This document shows positions 23,778 to 35,461 of a DNA stretch of 64,000 bases, one piece after another (the stretch's first letter is position 1; every line of letters begins with the position of its first letter). Source of the DNA: Corella eumyota (lineage: Eukaryota; Chordata; Ascidiacea; Phlebobranchia; Corellidae); assembly GCA_963082875.1 (NCBI GenBank), contig OY720100.1, positions 4,836,001 through 4,900,000 of the forward strand, in the 5' to 3' direction. The position numbers and the translations under genes were made by a program. The notes below the pieces were generated by a model. That model was not told the origin of the DNA. It ran no database searches and was given only the letters and a program-made list of their open reading frames with translations.

Positions 23778-26607
23778 ATGCGCCTAAAAAGGTTTTTGCT
23801 ACGTTACTATCCACCAGGTAAACGAAAATCTAAAATGATTTACAGTAATTAGCTACTAGTAATTGTAAATGATAAACAAATGCAATATTAACGCATTCTT
23901 TCTGTCTTTTAAACTACTTGAATTAAAAAACATATATACACAGGTATTATTCTAGAATATGAACAAACTGGGCAAACTAAAACAAAATCCATCGATCTTT
24001 TGGATCTTAATGGAAGTTCAAACCCTGAAAATATTGCGGCTGAGTTAGCTGTAAACGAACCTTTAATTACAAAAACAAGAGTTCCGCAAATAGAAAAATT
24101 AATAACAAGTAAAAATTTAGGGAAATGATTCGACTTAATTATTTTTTTTATAACACCTTAACCATATAGCTCATTTATTTTTTTTACATTTTAAAATATA
24201 TATTAGAAATACTAAAAAAACGAATCTCTATTAGTTTCGAACGCCCTACATAAAACCCTAACCCTCACATATTCAGTTTACCCATTAACACATCTGACTC
24301 GTAAAGTGGACTAAGTTATACTCATTGAAACATATTTCAACTAATTTTTAATGTCTGGTTGAACAATTGCCATACTTAGGTTATAACACCTTGTTAAATT
24401 CGGGCGTGCGAAAGTAATAGAGATCCCAAAAAACATTATTAGTAAAATGTAGCTTAAATTTTTGACTGTGAAACCTTTACTTATTAATTTATTAAATTTT
24501 TAACTTTTATTCTCAGAACTGCAACATAAGATTTCCAATGTGGCTGATCACCAATTCTACCTATTTAAAGTTTTGCGGGCTCATATTTTACCCCTAACAA
24601 ACATTGCATTTAATAAAGATGGTTCTAGGTAGACTCTCGATTTTATTTCCCTAATAAAATAAAAAACACCTTTAAAACGTGTTTCAATTGAATTAAAAAA
24701 AAATTTCAAGAGAAGATATGTAATATATAGGGCAACTAAAAAGCTTTTTTTCTGTAAATTTAAATTTAATAATTTTTTTATTTTTTTTAGTTTTATTACT
24801 GGGAGTTATGATCGAACTTGTAAAGTTTGGGACACAGCAACAGGAGAGGAATTACAAACACTAGAGGGACATCGAAATGTTGTTTACGCCATAGCTTTTA
24901 ATAACCCATATGGGTAAAAAAACATATATTTTTACCAGTTTTCAAAAAAAAATCAAATATATTATCATATCATATTAAACGTATTTTTTTACATTTAGTG
25001 ACAAGGTGGCTACTGGTAGTTTCGATAAAACATGCAAACTATGGAATGCTCATACGGGTCAGTGTTACTTTACATTCCGTGGCCACACTTCTGAAATTGT
25101 CTCTCTTTCATTTAACCCACAAAGCACAGTGATTGCCACGGCATCTATGGACACCACAGCTAAACTGTGGGACGTTCAGACTGGCTATGAACTTGCAACA
25201 TTATCAGTAAGTCGTTTTTGTAACTGGGTGTTATTTGTAATGTTTTTTTAAAAGTAAGTTAAAGTGTGCGCCATTTTTTAGTTGTTTGATATAAATTAGG
25301 TAAAGCCATATTTTGGTGTGTGTTGTTGGGCATAAAATAAATTAAACAAGCATTCTACTAATTAGACATAATAATTTGGTTGTACACAGGCATTATGCTT
25401 TAAATGCTTAATTAATATCCAAAACTTTTCTGTTTTGTTTAGGGTCATAGCGGTGAAATTATCTCAATCGCGTTTAACAGCACAGGTGACCAACTTCTAA
25501 CAGGAAGTTTTGATCACACAGTGTGCTTGTGGGACGTAAACACAGGACAACAAACAAACACCCTGATTGGCCATCGTGGGGAAATTTCCACAGCCCAATT
25601 TAACTTTAACTGTTCGCTTATTGCAACAGCCTCCATGGATAAATCATGCAAAGTAATATTTGTTTTTAATTTAGTTTCATTTTTAAACGAGAAGTAAACA
25701 ATAAAAAAAAATTCGAAAGCCACTTTTTTGTGGCCTATTTATTACAAACAATCAAAAATAAACTTTTGTCAGAATATTAAATATATACTTTAGTGAATTT
25801 TAGGCATAATTTACCAACAAAATAAATTTTTTAATAAGTTTTATATATTACTAAGATTACAATCTAACCTTATATTTAATAGTTATGGGATGTGAGAACT
25901 GGACAATGTATTGGAACGTTAAGGGGGCACGAAGATGAAGTTTTTGATATTGGGTTTAATTGTACAGGGAAAGAGCTGGTCAGTTGTTCTGCTGATGGTA
26001 AGAATCAAAATTATAAATTAGAATTAAAATTGGTGAAATATAAACAGCTTTTGTAAATGTTATATATACAATTTCTTCAATACATACTTTGTCAAAATTT
26101 TGACAGTTTGGGATGTTATAAAATCATTCGCATTGTGCTATTGCTGTAGTGGCTTTTTAAATGACAATACCTTTTATTTTAAGCTACCATTCGTGTCTAT
26201 GATGCCGTGATGCAGAAAACCAGATTGGTTTTAGAAGGCCACGAAGGGGAAGTATCAAAAGTTTCTTTTAATCCACAAGGCACTCGGATATTATCGGGAG
26301 GTGCTGATAAAATTGCAAGATTATGGGATTCGCAAAGTGGTAAACTTCATTTTTGACTGTTTTAAATTAACTTTATTAAGGCACTACGAGATTTGAAATT
26401 TAAGTGAAAATGTAATAAATATTTTTACTTAGCTTTCTGTGTTGCATTTCTAACTTTTTGTAAGCATTTTTTTTAAATTTTCTTTAAGGTGAATGTTTAC
26501 AAATGTTGGAGGGTCACACAGATGACATTTTTAGCTGTGTGTTCAATTATGAAGGTAACACGGTGCTCACTGGAAGCAAAGATAACACTTGCCGGATTTG
26601 GAGATAA
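23778..26607 (+). CDS. DAW1: DAW1 (WDR69), dynein assembly factor with WD repeats, 9 exons
   Basis: A WD40 propeller protein needed for transport and assembly of outer-arm dyneins in motile cilia. Exons: 23778-23817, 23944-24108, 24517-24628, 24791-24913, 24999-25206, 25443-25652, 25883-25997, 26184-26339, 26489-26607. They sum to 415 codons, the length I recall for the vertebrate protein. The N-terminus [20 protein letters not shown] and the motif [10 protein letters not shown] are diagnostic. Successive WD repeats show [73 protein letters not shown] and [11 protein letters not shown] at the C-terminal end. The first intron follows 13 codons. An AATAAA lies at 26820, about 210 bases past the stop. 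No lesion is seen. Confidence 0.97.
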
Positions 26608-27440
26608 TGTTTTAATGCGTAATTGCTTAATCGGTAAAAATATTGCATAAAATGCTCTCCATAAATAATTCTTAGTATATTCAGTGACCATTTTGTAGCT
26701 TTTGTTCGGCCTTTTTCTGCTATATGTACCAATTATTTATGCAACCATGCTTTGTTGGTTTCTGTATAAAAGCCTTAGTGTTAAATTTTTAGATGTTTTT
26801 TTCATGACCCCAAAAGTTAAATAAAATATCAACTGTGAAAAAATGTACAACACAAAATATTTGCTTTCCCTTTAAAAATACTATATTTCAAATTTCGTTA
26901 ATATTAACATACTGGCTTAAGCTCTGTTTGGCAATTTTTTGTGCTTCCCTTTAATTTTTGTGTTATATTTTGTTAATACACTTAAATAAACAACCACCTT
27001 GGCGAATTTTAGGTAAATTTTAAAAGTAAGATTTCATAAAAATGCATTTAAATTTCACAGTATCACAATATTGATCTAACACTTACGTAACTATAAAAAT
27101 TTATAAAAAAATGTTAAAATAATTGTTGATAACTAGAGATTTGTTCAAATTAAATAAAGGTAAAATACTTTTAAAAGACCTTAAGGTAAAGATTGACTAT
27201 TTACTCAAAATCGAATACAATTTAAAACTAGGTAGTATTAAGCAAATTAACAACAAAAATTAGTTAAACCTACAAAATAAAACCTAGAAACTATATGAAG
27301 TGAAACTGAATCTTCTTTTTAAAAGGCAAATCCCTATTAGGCAGGGATTCTTAACAGGGGTTAAATTTACCCCTTGGTGGTAAATTGGTTAAGAACCCTT
27401 AAGAGATTAAAAAACAAGAATTTCTGCAAATATTTATTTT
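26608..27440. other. intergenic region between the convergent 3' ends of DAW1 and the unknown gene
   Basis: AT-rich, with the DAW1 poly(A) signal at 26820 and a reverse-strand AATAAA at 27433-27438 close to the other gene's stop. Apart from the small fold-back element at 27342-27404 nothing recognisable is present. Confidence 0.55.
27342..27404. mobile_element. tiny fold-back (hairpin) element
   Basis: About 63 bp that pairs with itself. The left arm CAGGGATTCTTAAC and the right arm GGTTAAGAACCCT are near-perfect inverted copies, and the inner words AAATTTACC and GGTAAATT pair as well. The CAGGGnTTCTTAACC terminal style is common in hAT-related miniature elements. The transposon origin is inferred; the hairpin is directly visible. 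Confidence 0.5.
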
Positions 27441-28887
27441 TTAACCCTTGGTTTCTGGTACTGGCACTAGCAAAGGAGAGGCAGGCCTCCACTTATTTAA
27501 AGATTTTACAGTCTCAATTTCTTCAAGGAGTCTTCTTTCTGCCTCCTTTTTTGTGTATGGTTTACTAAAAGATAAATTCTTGTTTGCTTTGTACTTGTAA
27601 TTCTTGTTTGCTTTGTAGGTTTATAGAAAATAATAGTACTTACATTTTAATAGGATTGCTATGAAGCAATGGTACACGAGATGCCTTATTTTTTAGATGC
27701 ATTGCTCTACAATGAAACAATATATTAGTATAGGCTAAAAAAGTTGGTTTGCATTTTCAATATAAACACAAACACAACATCCTAAACAGATAAAATCTTA
27801 CCCAAAATTAACCACAGGCCGAGTTGATCCAAACTTATGAAAATTAATCGAATATTCTGCAGCTTGATATGGTTTGTCACCTGAAGAAGCCTCAGCAATG
27901 TAATTACGTGAATTATCCACATGAGCATGCTCGCCAAATCGTAGCTTGTCGGTGATTTCATTGTTTGATACTTGAGATGCACAGTGTACGTTATTGAAAA
28001 TTGTTACTTTTCCCTTCCCGTTGACAAGTGGAATTCCTTGAGGTGGATAGAACTTGTATTCTTTTTTCGAGGACTTATTATGCTGAGTAGGAAAGTGTCG
28101 TATTGACTTCAAGGTGGGATAAAATGCTGTCTCTGTAGGTTTCCCTTCGCCGGCTTTAGGAGAAGGAAGCCATCTGATGCGGGAACTCCAGTCGGGGCCA
28201 CATCTTTATAATAAAAAATTTAATTTTGATTTTTAATAAATCCAACCCTCAGTTAAATTTTACAAGTTTAGCGTTTTTTAATTTAAAAATTGTAACTGGC
28301 TTTGCTCAAAAATTATTGACTTTTTTATTTACACAAACTCCATTTTTTTCATATTTTTTTTTATTAACTTGGTGTTGTTAAGATAACTAACTGTCAACTA
28401 CTAAGTTCAATTTTTAAGGTTTAAAAACACCAAAAGGCTATAATGTATGCTCTAAATGCTAACAGAAAAGTATACCCTTGCTAACATTAAAAAATAAAAA
28501 AAGCCCTTTTAAAGAATACACAAAAATCATACTCAGTATAATTAACATCTATGTGTCCCGTGTGTGGTTTAAACACTTCCTCCTTTCCTCTTCCATGTGG
28601 AATGTACATTCTGCCTCTTCCCTTGTGGATTTTTTTCACGGCTTCATCTTTAAATTTAAAATTAAATTCAGTGATTCCGTTTGCAAAAATTTACTAACAC
28701 ACAAAGCTATATTAGAAGTTGTAATATGTAAGAAGTTAAGTTAAGTACAGCGCATCACTTCTTGTTAAATGAAATGGTTTAAGAAAATTTAGTTACGACC
28801 TAATATTTTTTTATTATTTTACTGTTTACAGTTAGGAATATTACCTTGGTCTTGTTGATCAGTAGATTTATTTGTTTCCTCAAGCAT
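27441..28887 (-). CDS. uncharacterised 248-residue protein, 5 exons; possibly ciliary
   Basis: I do not recognise the family. Exons: 28887-28845, 28647-28533, 28203-27802, 27706-27644, 27564-27441, adding to 248 codons plus stop. Exon 2 could use another donor; the end at 28533 (GTATGA donor) is the one that keeps phase. The protein is soluble and basic, with no signal peptide, membrane helix or repeats. Notable words: KKIHKGRGRMYIPHG, GPDWSSRIRWLPSP, KEYKFYPPQGIPLV, EYSINFHKFGSTRPVVNFG and a charged, probably helical C-terminal segment KKEAERRLLEEIETVKSLN. Proline/tyrosine-rich stretches of this kind are seen in several small axonemal microtubule-associated proteins. Together with the X-box 286 bp upstream and convergent DAW1, this suggests, but does not prove, a ciliary role. 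Confidence 0.75.
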
Positions 28888-29172
28888 TTTATTGACAGTT
28901 ACAACACTAACACTAATTTATTAAACTTATTCTTTATCTAAATATTGCATAAACAGACTGACTGACAGATAAAGGTAAATACAAAGTTAGAAATTCGTTC
29001 GCATATAGCAGTTTAGTATCGTTTAAATTGTAGAATATTTGGCTATAAATAATAAATACCAACATACGAATATTTGCATTCTATTTTAGCTTACCGTAAT
29101 GGTTATTTAAGCTAACTGTAAGACATGAGCTAAAGGCGCGTAATAAGACGACGCTTTTTTTGATTTGCCCGT

Positions 29173-29186
29173 GTTTCCATAGTAAC
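29173..29186 (-). promoter_or_regulatory. RFX X-box
   Basis: GTTTCCATAGTAAC fits the X-box consensus GTHNYYATRRNAAC at every position. It lies 286 bp upstream of the start codon of the unknown minus-strand gene. RFX factors bind this palindrome in promoters of ciliary genes across animals. Use here is inferred from position. Confidence 0.6.
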
Positions 29187-29659
29187 GATTTTTAGTAACT
29201 TTTGTTTTTTTACCGCTAGAGATTGCATGGATTGCATATTCCAAATAATTTTAGCTATTGCATCAATTTTTAGCTTAATTATAAATGGTTTTTAAAAGTT
29301 TAAAATATTGAACCCAAAACAGTGTTAACAGTATTGCCTAATCGAGCTCAAGCCCTGGCTAATGCAATTTCAAGACGGAAAGCCAAATCTGTAAACTTTA
29401 AATGACTTTTAAGTTATCAATACAACATTTGATTAGGTTTATTTGATAATTTATCCTTTATCAATAAATATTTATGCATATCTTTGTTTATTTATAAAAA
29501 ATATATATTTAAACTAAGCAAATAATTTCTAGCTGTATTTTACTTAATAAATAAACCTAGCTTGCATTTCATTTTACATTTTGTTTATTTAAATATTTAC
29601 ATAAAAATATACATGGTTTTCATAAAGAACGTAGTAGCGGTAAATATTACTACAAACAA

Positions 29660-30490
29660 AACTAGATTTATTTGATAAATAAAATATGGTTCGAAATCAT
29701 TTGATCATTTTTAAAATTAATCTCTATTAGTAAATAAAGTTATGCACAAACATTACCTTATTAAGATTATTAACTAAATAAATAAATCAAATATTACGTA
29801 TATAATTGTTGTTAGACTAAAAACGTATTAAATTATTAAACTAAGAAAATTTTAGAACAAAATTATTTTAAAAACTTTAACATATCAATCTTTAACTTTT
29901 CAATCAACAAACAAGTAATTAAATATTTTTAACAAACAAAAATTAATTTTTTTTACCCAGTTTTAAGTTGTTGATATCTAAATATACATTAGACCAATTT
30001 TGAATGCCTAGAATTGATTTTTGATTTTTAATAAATAAACAAGCATTTAAATAAAATAAACAAACAAAAATTATTTTTTAAACATGTATTTTAATTACTG
30101 AAATTATGAAGTACATTATATTGAATTTTAAATGCTTAATATCAAACTTTAATTTTTAATAAACAAACAAGAATTTAAATATAATAAACAAACAAAAATT
30201 AAATTTTTAATCCATTTTCGAGTTATTAATATTATGATATATAACTGACCAAAATTTGAAAACTTAATAACGATCTCTAAATTTTATTAAACAAACACCT
30301 ATTAATTACTAATTAATAATATTTAAATTATCAAAATAGGAGGATTGAAACACAATATGATAATAAACAACATACTAAAATTTTAAAATTAATATACACA
30401 AAATCAAAAGTTATTCGATTTCAAAATTCGGATTAGTAAGAATAAAAATAAATATACGGACAATAACAATATGTTTCGAAATCTTAGATC
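29660..30490. mobile_element. AT-rich inverted-repeat element, copy 1
   Basis: The unit begins near AACTAGATTTATTTGATAAA, with the inner left end TATGGTTCGAAATC at 29685. It ends with a degraded right end near 30490 (TTTCGAAATCTTAG). The interior has sub-repeats of about 127 bp built on AATAAACAAACAAG...AACAAACAAAAATTA (starts near 29909, 30041, 30167 and 30293). It is non-coding, followed head to tail by copy 2, and a third copy lies at 61.8 kb. No coding capacity suggests a non-autonomous DNA element of unknown family. Confidence 0.65.
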
Positions 30491-30497
30491 TTAAATT

Positions 30498-31266
30498 AAC
30501 TAGATTTATTTGATAAATAAAATATGGTTCGAAATTATTTGATTATGTTTAGCATAAATTTTTATAAATAAAAAAATATGCATACACCTTAACTAAGAAT
30601 ATTACATATCTTTAATTTTTAATAAACAAACAAGCATTTATATATATTATACAAATAAAATTAATTTTTTAACCCAGTTCTATGTTGTTAATATCACGAT
30701 ATACATTTTACTAAATTTTAAATTCCTAAAATTGATTATTGATTTTTAATAAATAAACAAGCATTTAAATAAAATAAACAAACAAAAATTATTTTTTTAA
30801 CATGTATTTTAATTACTAATATCATAAAATACAATATATTAAATTTTAAATGATTAATATCAAATTTTAATTTTTAATAAACAAACAAGAATTTAAATAT
30901 AATAAACAAACAATAATTAAATTTTTAATCCATTTTCGAGTTATTTATATTATGATATATAACTGACCAAAATTTGAAAACTTAATAACGATCTCTAAAT
31001 TTTAATAAACAAACACCTATTAATTACTAATTAATAATATTTAAATTATCAAAATAGGATGATTGGAATACAATATGATATTAAACAACATACTAAAATT
31101 TTAAAAATTTATTTACACAAAATCAAAAGTTATTCGATTTCAAAATTCGGATTAGTAAGAATAAAAATAAATATACGGACAATAACAATATGTTTCGAAA
31201 TCTAAGATTTCGAACCATAATAATGACAATAACAATATGTTTCGAAATTTAAGATTTCGAACCATA
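30498..31266. mobile_element. AT-rich inverted-repeat element, copy 2
   Basis: Tandem neighbour of copy 1. The left end TATGGTTCGAAAT starts at 30523 and the right end GATTTCGAACCATA finishes at 31219. The right ~45 bp (ACAATAACAATATGTTTCG to CGAACCATA) are repeated once more up to 31266. The interior shares the ATTAATTTTT / AATAAACAAACAAG sub-repeats with the other copies. It ends only 28 bases from the stop codon of the first SLC2 gene, so part may lie in that gene's 3' UTR. Confidence 0.65.
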
Positions 31267-31293
31267 ACTAAATCAGTTAACTGTTTTAGATGA

Positions 31294-34200
31294 TTACAAA
31301 GCGTCATTATCCTCAGATTTGGCTGAATATTTAATTAGCTTTCCTTGCATTTGGTCTTGTATTTGTTCTTCTGTTTTGTCATCTGTTATCGGAATATATA
31401 CATAGAAATATATTGTCATCAAAATGGTACATACAAACCAGGGCACAAGGGAATATGTTTTCAGTGCATCCTAATAAACAACAACGTTGTTAGTTATTTG
31501 TAACACGTTTGGTAAAATTGTTTAAAAGTACCTAAAATTAAAAATATCAAATAGTTATGTCATTAAAAGTATAAAGAACTACCAATAAATATGGAACCAC
31601 AAAGCCAGTCAACCACGAACTAAACAAAAACACCATCGAACCTAAACCCAAAGCACTTGGCCGAGTAGATGCAGTTGTAATAAGTCCAAGTAAACCGAAG
31701 CCAGCCACTCCGACACCTCCAGCCCAACTTCAATAAAACAATAAAATTTTAATTTTAATAAATTTTTAATATATTTTTAGTTCTACTACTTTTTATTTTT
31801 CGCATTAAATTATTTTACTTACAAAATCAGGAAGAGTGCAACAGAAGCAACTTTTAAATACGACATTTCTGTTGGTGCCAAATAAGCCAAACCTCGGCTT
31901 ATAGTGTACAATACCATGACAAAAAGAATTGCAATATTCGACAAAAGAAGAAATCTTTTAAACCCAACACGGCCAACCACAAAAAGCTGCAAAAAAACTT
32001 CATGTTTAAACAAATGCATTTATAATTACAGATAATTTAAACACATATGTCATTTAAATACAAATTACTAACCCCTACGATTGAAAAGGTAAAACTCAAC
32101 ACAAAAACTCCAATGGATATGTAGGTGACATTTTGTGGAGGAATTCCAGCTAGGGTAAAAATAATATCAAAGTATAGCCCGATGTTGTTCACACCACAAA
32201 GCATAAAGTTGGCATAAAGAGCAATTACCAACAACAGCATACGCCTGCGTTAAGATAATCGTTTTTATCTTAGTTGATTTTAAATATTAATATATTTTTT
32301 TTGTACCATAATTGCAATAAAAAGATGTTAAATTTAAAATAAAATTGTCTACCTGTATTTGCTGCTGCAAATTATTTCACGTACAGAGACCAAGTTCTCA
32401 GACTTTACTTTGTTTATTATCTCACTAAGTTCTTCTTTATTAACACTCTAAAATATAAGGTTTAATTTGTAATTTTATTTTTTATGATTGCCATTTGTTA
32501 GTTTACTTCATTTTTAATTTTTTTTTGTACAATGTTATTTAATGTTTAACATATTAGGCTTCACTTAACTTTTAGGTATTTTTGTTAAAGTGCAACGTTC
32601 AAAAACTTTCCATAAATATGAATATTAATAAAAAATATAACAGAAAATATTATTAAAAAAACATTTTACCCCTAGTTACATCTTAAAAAAGCATATACTT
32701 ACGACTGGTCCTTTTCGTAAAACAGTTAAAGCTTTAAAAGCATCATCTCTTTTTCCAATACGAACAAGGTAGATTGGTGTATTTGGAATAAAAATACTTG
32801 AAATCAGATAAATTATAGAAGGTACCACGGATGCGCTTGCTGCTACTGGCCACAATTCTGTAGTTCCAAACAACTAGGACAAAAGGTTTTAAATATTTAA
32901 ATAGCTATAACTCCTTTATAGGCATATTTATAAAAGTTGATTGGGATAAGTATATACCTTCGGATGACCAAGTGTTACACCACATATGATCCCGAAATTT
33001 AAAGCACAAGTCGGAATGCTTTGCCAAAATTTTTGCTTGTTAAGTGCGCTCATTTCAGCAACCATAACCGATGCAATGTCTATAACCAAATAAATATTTA
33101 ATTTTTTTATAGTTTATGATATTTGAGTTGGTAGTATATCGTAAAAAAATGTTATTACAACTCGGTGTACGGCCCTTGAATTTAATCACAAGCAAGGCCA
33201 ACTTACTGAACACAACTCCACTTGGAAGTCCGATGATGAATCTTCCAACTATAACAGCCTCGTAAGAGTCAGTAAGGCCGCCTATTAAAGCCGCAATCAC
33301 CAGCCCAATAATGTGCGTGACATGGCAAAGTTGCATCAAACGTTTGCGGCTCATACTGCCCACCAACGGTTTTGAAATAACTGTTCCGACAAAGGCGCCG
33401 ATAATGACTACGGTTGTTGTTACGGTTAACAGCGCCAGCCACGTCTGATCGCTCATTGGAACTCCAAATCGCTCCTGTAAAAGAGGATTTAAAAGTTATT
33501 AAGTATTATAACGCTATGCTCTACTTGATATAAAGAATTTTAGTGAAATTACAGTGATATTAAAGTGCAATACCCTGCCAATATTTTAAAAAGTTAATTT
33601 TTTTCAACAAACTCATATATTTTAATTTTAAGATACGCGCGTTTGCTAAAGAATTTAGCTTTAGTAATCATTAATTTTTTTTTAACATTTCTTATCTACA
33701 TTCCCCAAACTTTATCTTTAACTTGGAAACGCTTTGGATAATCAGTTGAAAAAAGGGTAATAAAACAAGGGTTTATACCGTATACGTTTTGTTAAAAACA
33801 ACTCGAATGGCGGGCAGGGCTGGGTTGAGATAGGTGAATTGATAACCCACGATCGACATCATCATCCAGACTGTAACGAAGGTTGCATACTCTCCAAATC
33901 GTGAATTTTCCTAAAAAATTACCAAGTATAGTATATGTTAATAATTGTGCGCATAAAATATAAAACAATCTTGTTGTATATCGTTGTTAGTCAACCTAAA
34001 AAGGCATGCAAAATTTACAAACGATTTGCTTAAAAAATTTTTGTGCGCAAATGAATGAATGAAACAATCTTTGGTATACTATTTCATGCAACGCGTGATT
34101 GGGTTGCCAATTTTTGACCTCGCAGGTTCATTGGTTATGCTGTGGTATGCCAAGCTTTTAGCTGTTCAAGATTAACGACGTGTTTAAGCGCAAATACAAA

Positions 34201-34611
34201 GTTAACAACCGTTAATACTATAGTAAATTTTACTTTTTAGGCGAACGAACAAATCAATCTGCGATTTGCACAGGTAATACCATGACAAAACTACATTTAA
34301 AATCAATTTTATCTAAAAACTTTGGTAAAAGACAAGTTTTAAACATCTTATTAACTTTAAAATATTATTGACCTGCCCATTTTATTTTCATTATTGACCT
34401 GCTTATTTTATTAAATTATGATCTATAATCTAAAACAGTATATTTTGCGTCTCAAGTGAGAACGATAATAGAAATCAGCAGGGTTCGAACTGTAAACCCT
34501 AAGTGCCTTATAATAACTACCAATAATAGCACACCAAAATATTTTTTTAGTATGAGTAGTTTAAATAATATAATATTAAAAGTTAAAGCAAATACTTACA
34601 GGTTCTCCCAT
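31294..34611 (-). CDS. SLC2-family (GLUT-like) sugar transporter, paralogue 1, 10 exons
   Basis: A 12-helix facilitative hexose-transporter-type protein, expected in the plasma membrane. Exons: 34611-34600, 33910-33779, 33474-33207, 33079-32958, 32873-32703, 32447-32353, 32244-32073, 31986-31823, 31727-31583, 31470-31294. They sum to 485 codons, a normal GLUT length. Family landmarks: YQFTYLNPALPAIRVVFN after helix 1, the loop SKPLVGSMSRKRLMQ where GLUTs have the GRR signature, GRFIIGLPSGVVFN (helix 4), ELWPV and IPNTPIYLVRIGKRDDA where GLUTs have PESPRFLL, and helix 7 with GVNNIGLYFDIIF. The final YIPITDDKTEEQI replaces the usual PETKG. The signatures are degenerate, so the substrate is uncertain. 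Only four codons lie in exon 1, before a 689-bp intron. Its tandem partner is at 35462-39817. Confidence 0.88.
34435..34535 (-). repeat. tRNA-like SINE head in SLC2 paralogue 1 intron 1
   Basis: Read on the minus strand, TGGTAGTTATTATAAGGC (A-box-like) is followed by ACAGTTCGAACCCTG (a good B-box). It differs from the SINE family in the ALDH introns. No obvious tail is seen. It is not a usable tRNA gene because the acceptor arms do not pair. Confidence 0.4.
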
Positions 34612-35461
34612 TTTTGTTGATTTTGTTTTTTTAAACAAAACTCAAACTAAAACAATAGCTTTTAAAATTTATGAAAATGTATTGTAAATTATATCTAAGC
34701 AATTCAAACATAACAATGTTAACTTTTTTATTTAAACAAGTAACTAATTGTTAAAGTCAAATATACAAGCTAGTTACAACAAAATAATATCTATATTATT
34801 TACTGATTTAACTAACGTCTCGTAACAAACGAATTGTATTTTATGCTTAAGCTGCTTAAAGAATGATTTTTATAGACTTGTTAAATAAAGGCTTAAGAGA
34901 AAAAATGCTACCGCATTACTGTGTGCATCAACAAATTCGAAGTTAATATGGTTGCAGTTTTACGACCACCTATAAGAAAAACAATCCATATATGTCAAAG
35001 TCGTTTTAAAACTTAGTATGCAAGTAAACATTTAAAATTAATAGGAATTTTAATTTCATATTGTTTACTTCTTAAATTTGTTTTTGTTATTTTAATGAAT
35101 ATTTACTGGGTGTTGTTGAAAAAGTAGCCTTTTTTAAGTTAGTAATTATAGGCATTGCGAAGTTTTTTTTTAAATAATTGTTTTATTTGTACTGTTTACT
35201 TGATATGTTAGTATAAAGTCAATACTGAAATTGTAATAACTCACAAAATAGCTAGCAACTATTTTTTATTCTGTCAACTTCATTGAAAATAACACTTTTT
35301 ATATAAAATTTTTAAAAGTTATTAAAAAAAACGATTAATAAGTAAAAACTACAGTTTAAAAACATTGTGCAAAATATACAAAAGCAATGTCCTAAAATAA
35401 TTTTTTTTCACTTGGTAAGAACATTTATGTCTATATACAAATTTTTTCTTTATTTAAGGTT
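34612..35461. other. intergenic region between the two SLC2 genes
   Basis: Holds the promoter of paralogue 1 and the 3' flank of paralogue 2. It is AT-rich, and no gene, RNA or repeat family was recognised. Confidence 0.55.

Noticed and set aside
28478-28744. 88-codon + strand frame over exon 2 of the unknown gene
   Set aside because: It overlaps a supported minus-strand exon with matching splice sites; the translation is not protein-like.
30000-31270. CRISPR-like repeat array
   Set aside because: The repeats are AT-rich, diverged and about 127 bp apart without short uniform spacers, in an animal genome; they belong to the inverted-repeat element.
34435-34535. Functional tRNA gene
   Set aside because: B-box present but the acceptor and anticodon stems do not pair; it fits a SINE head better.
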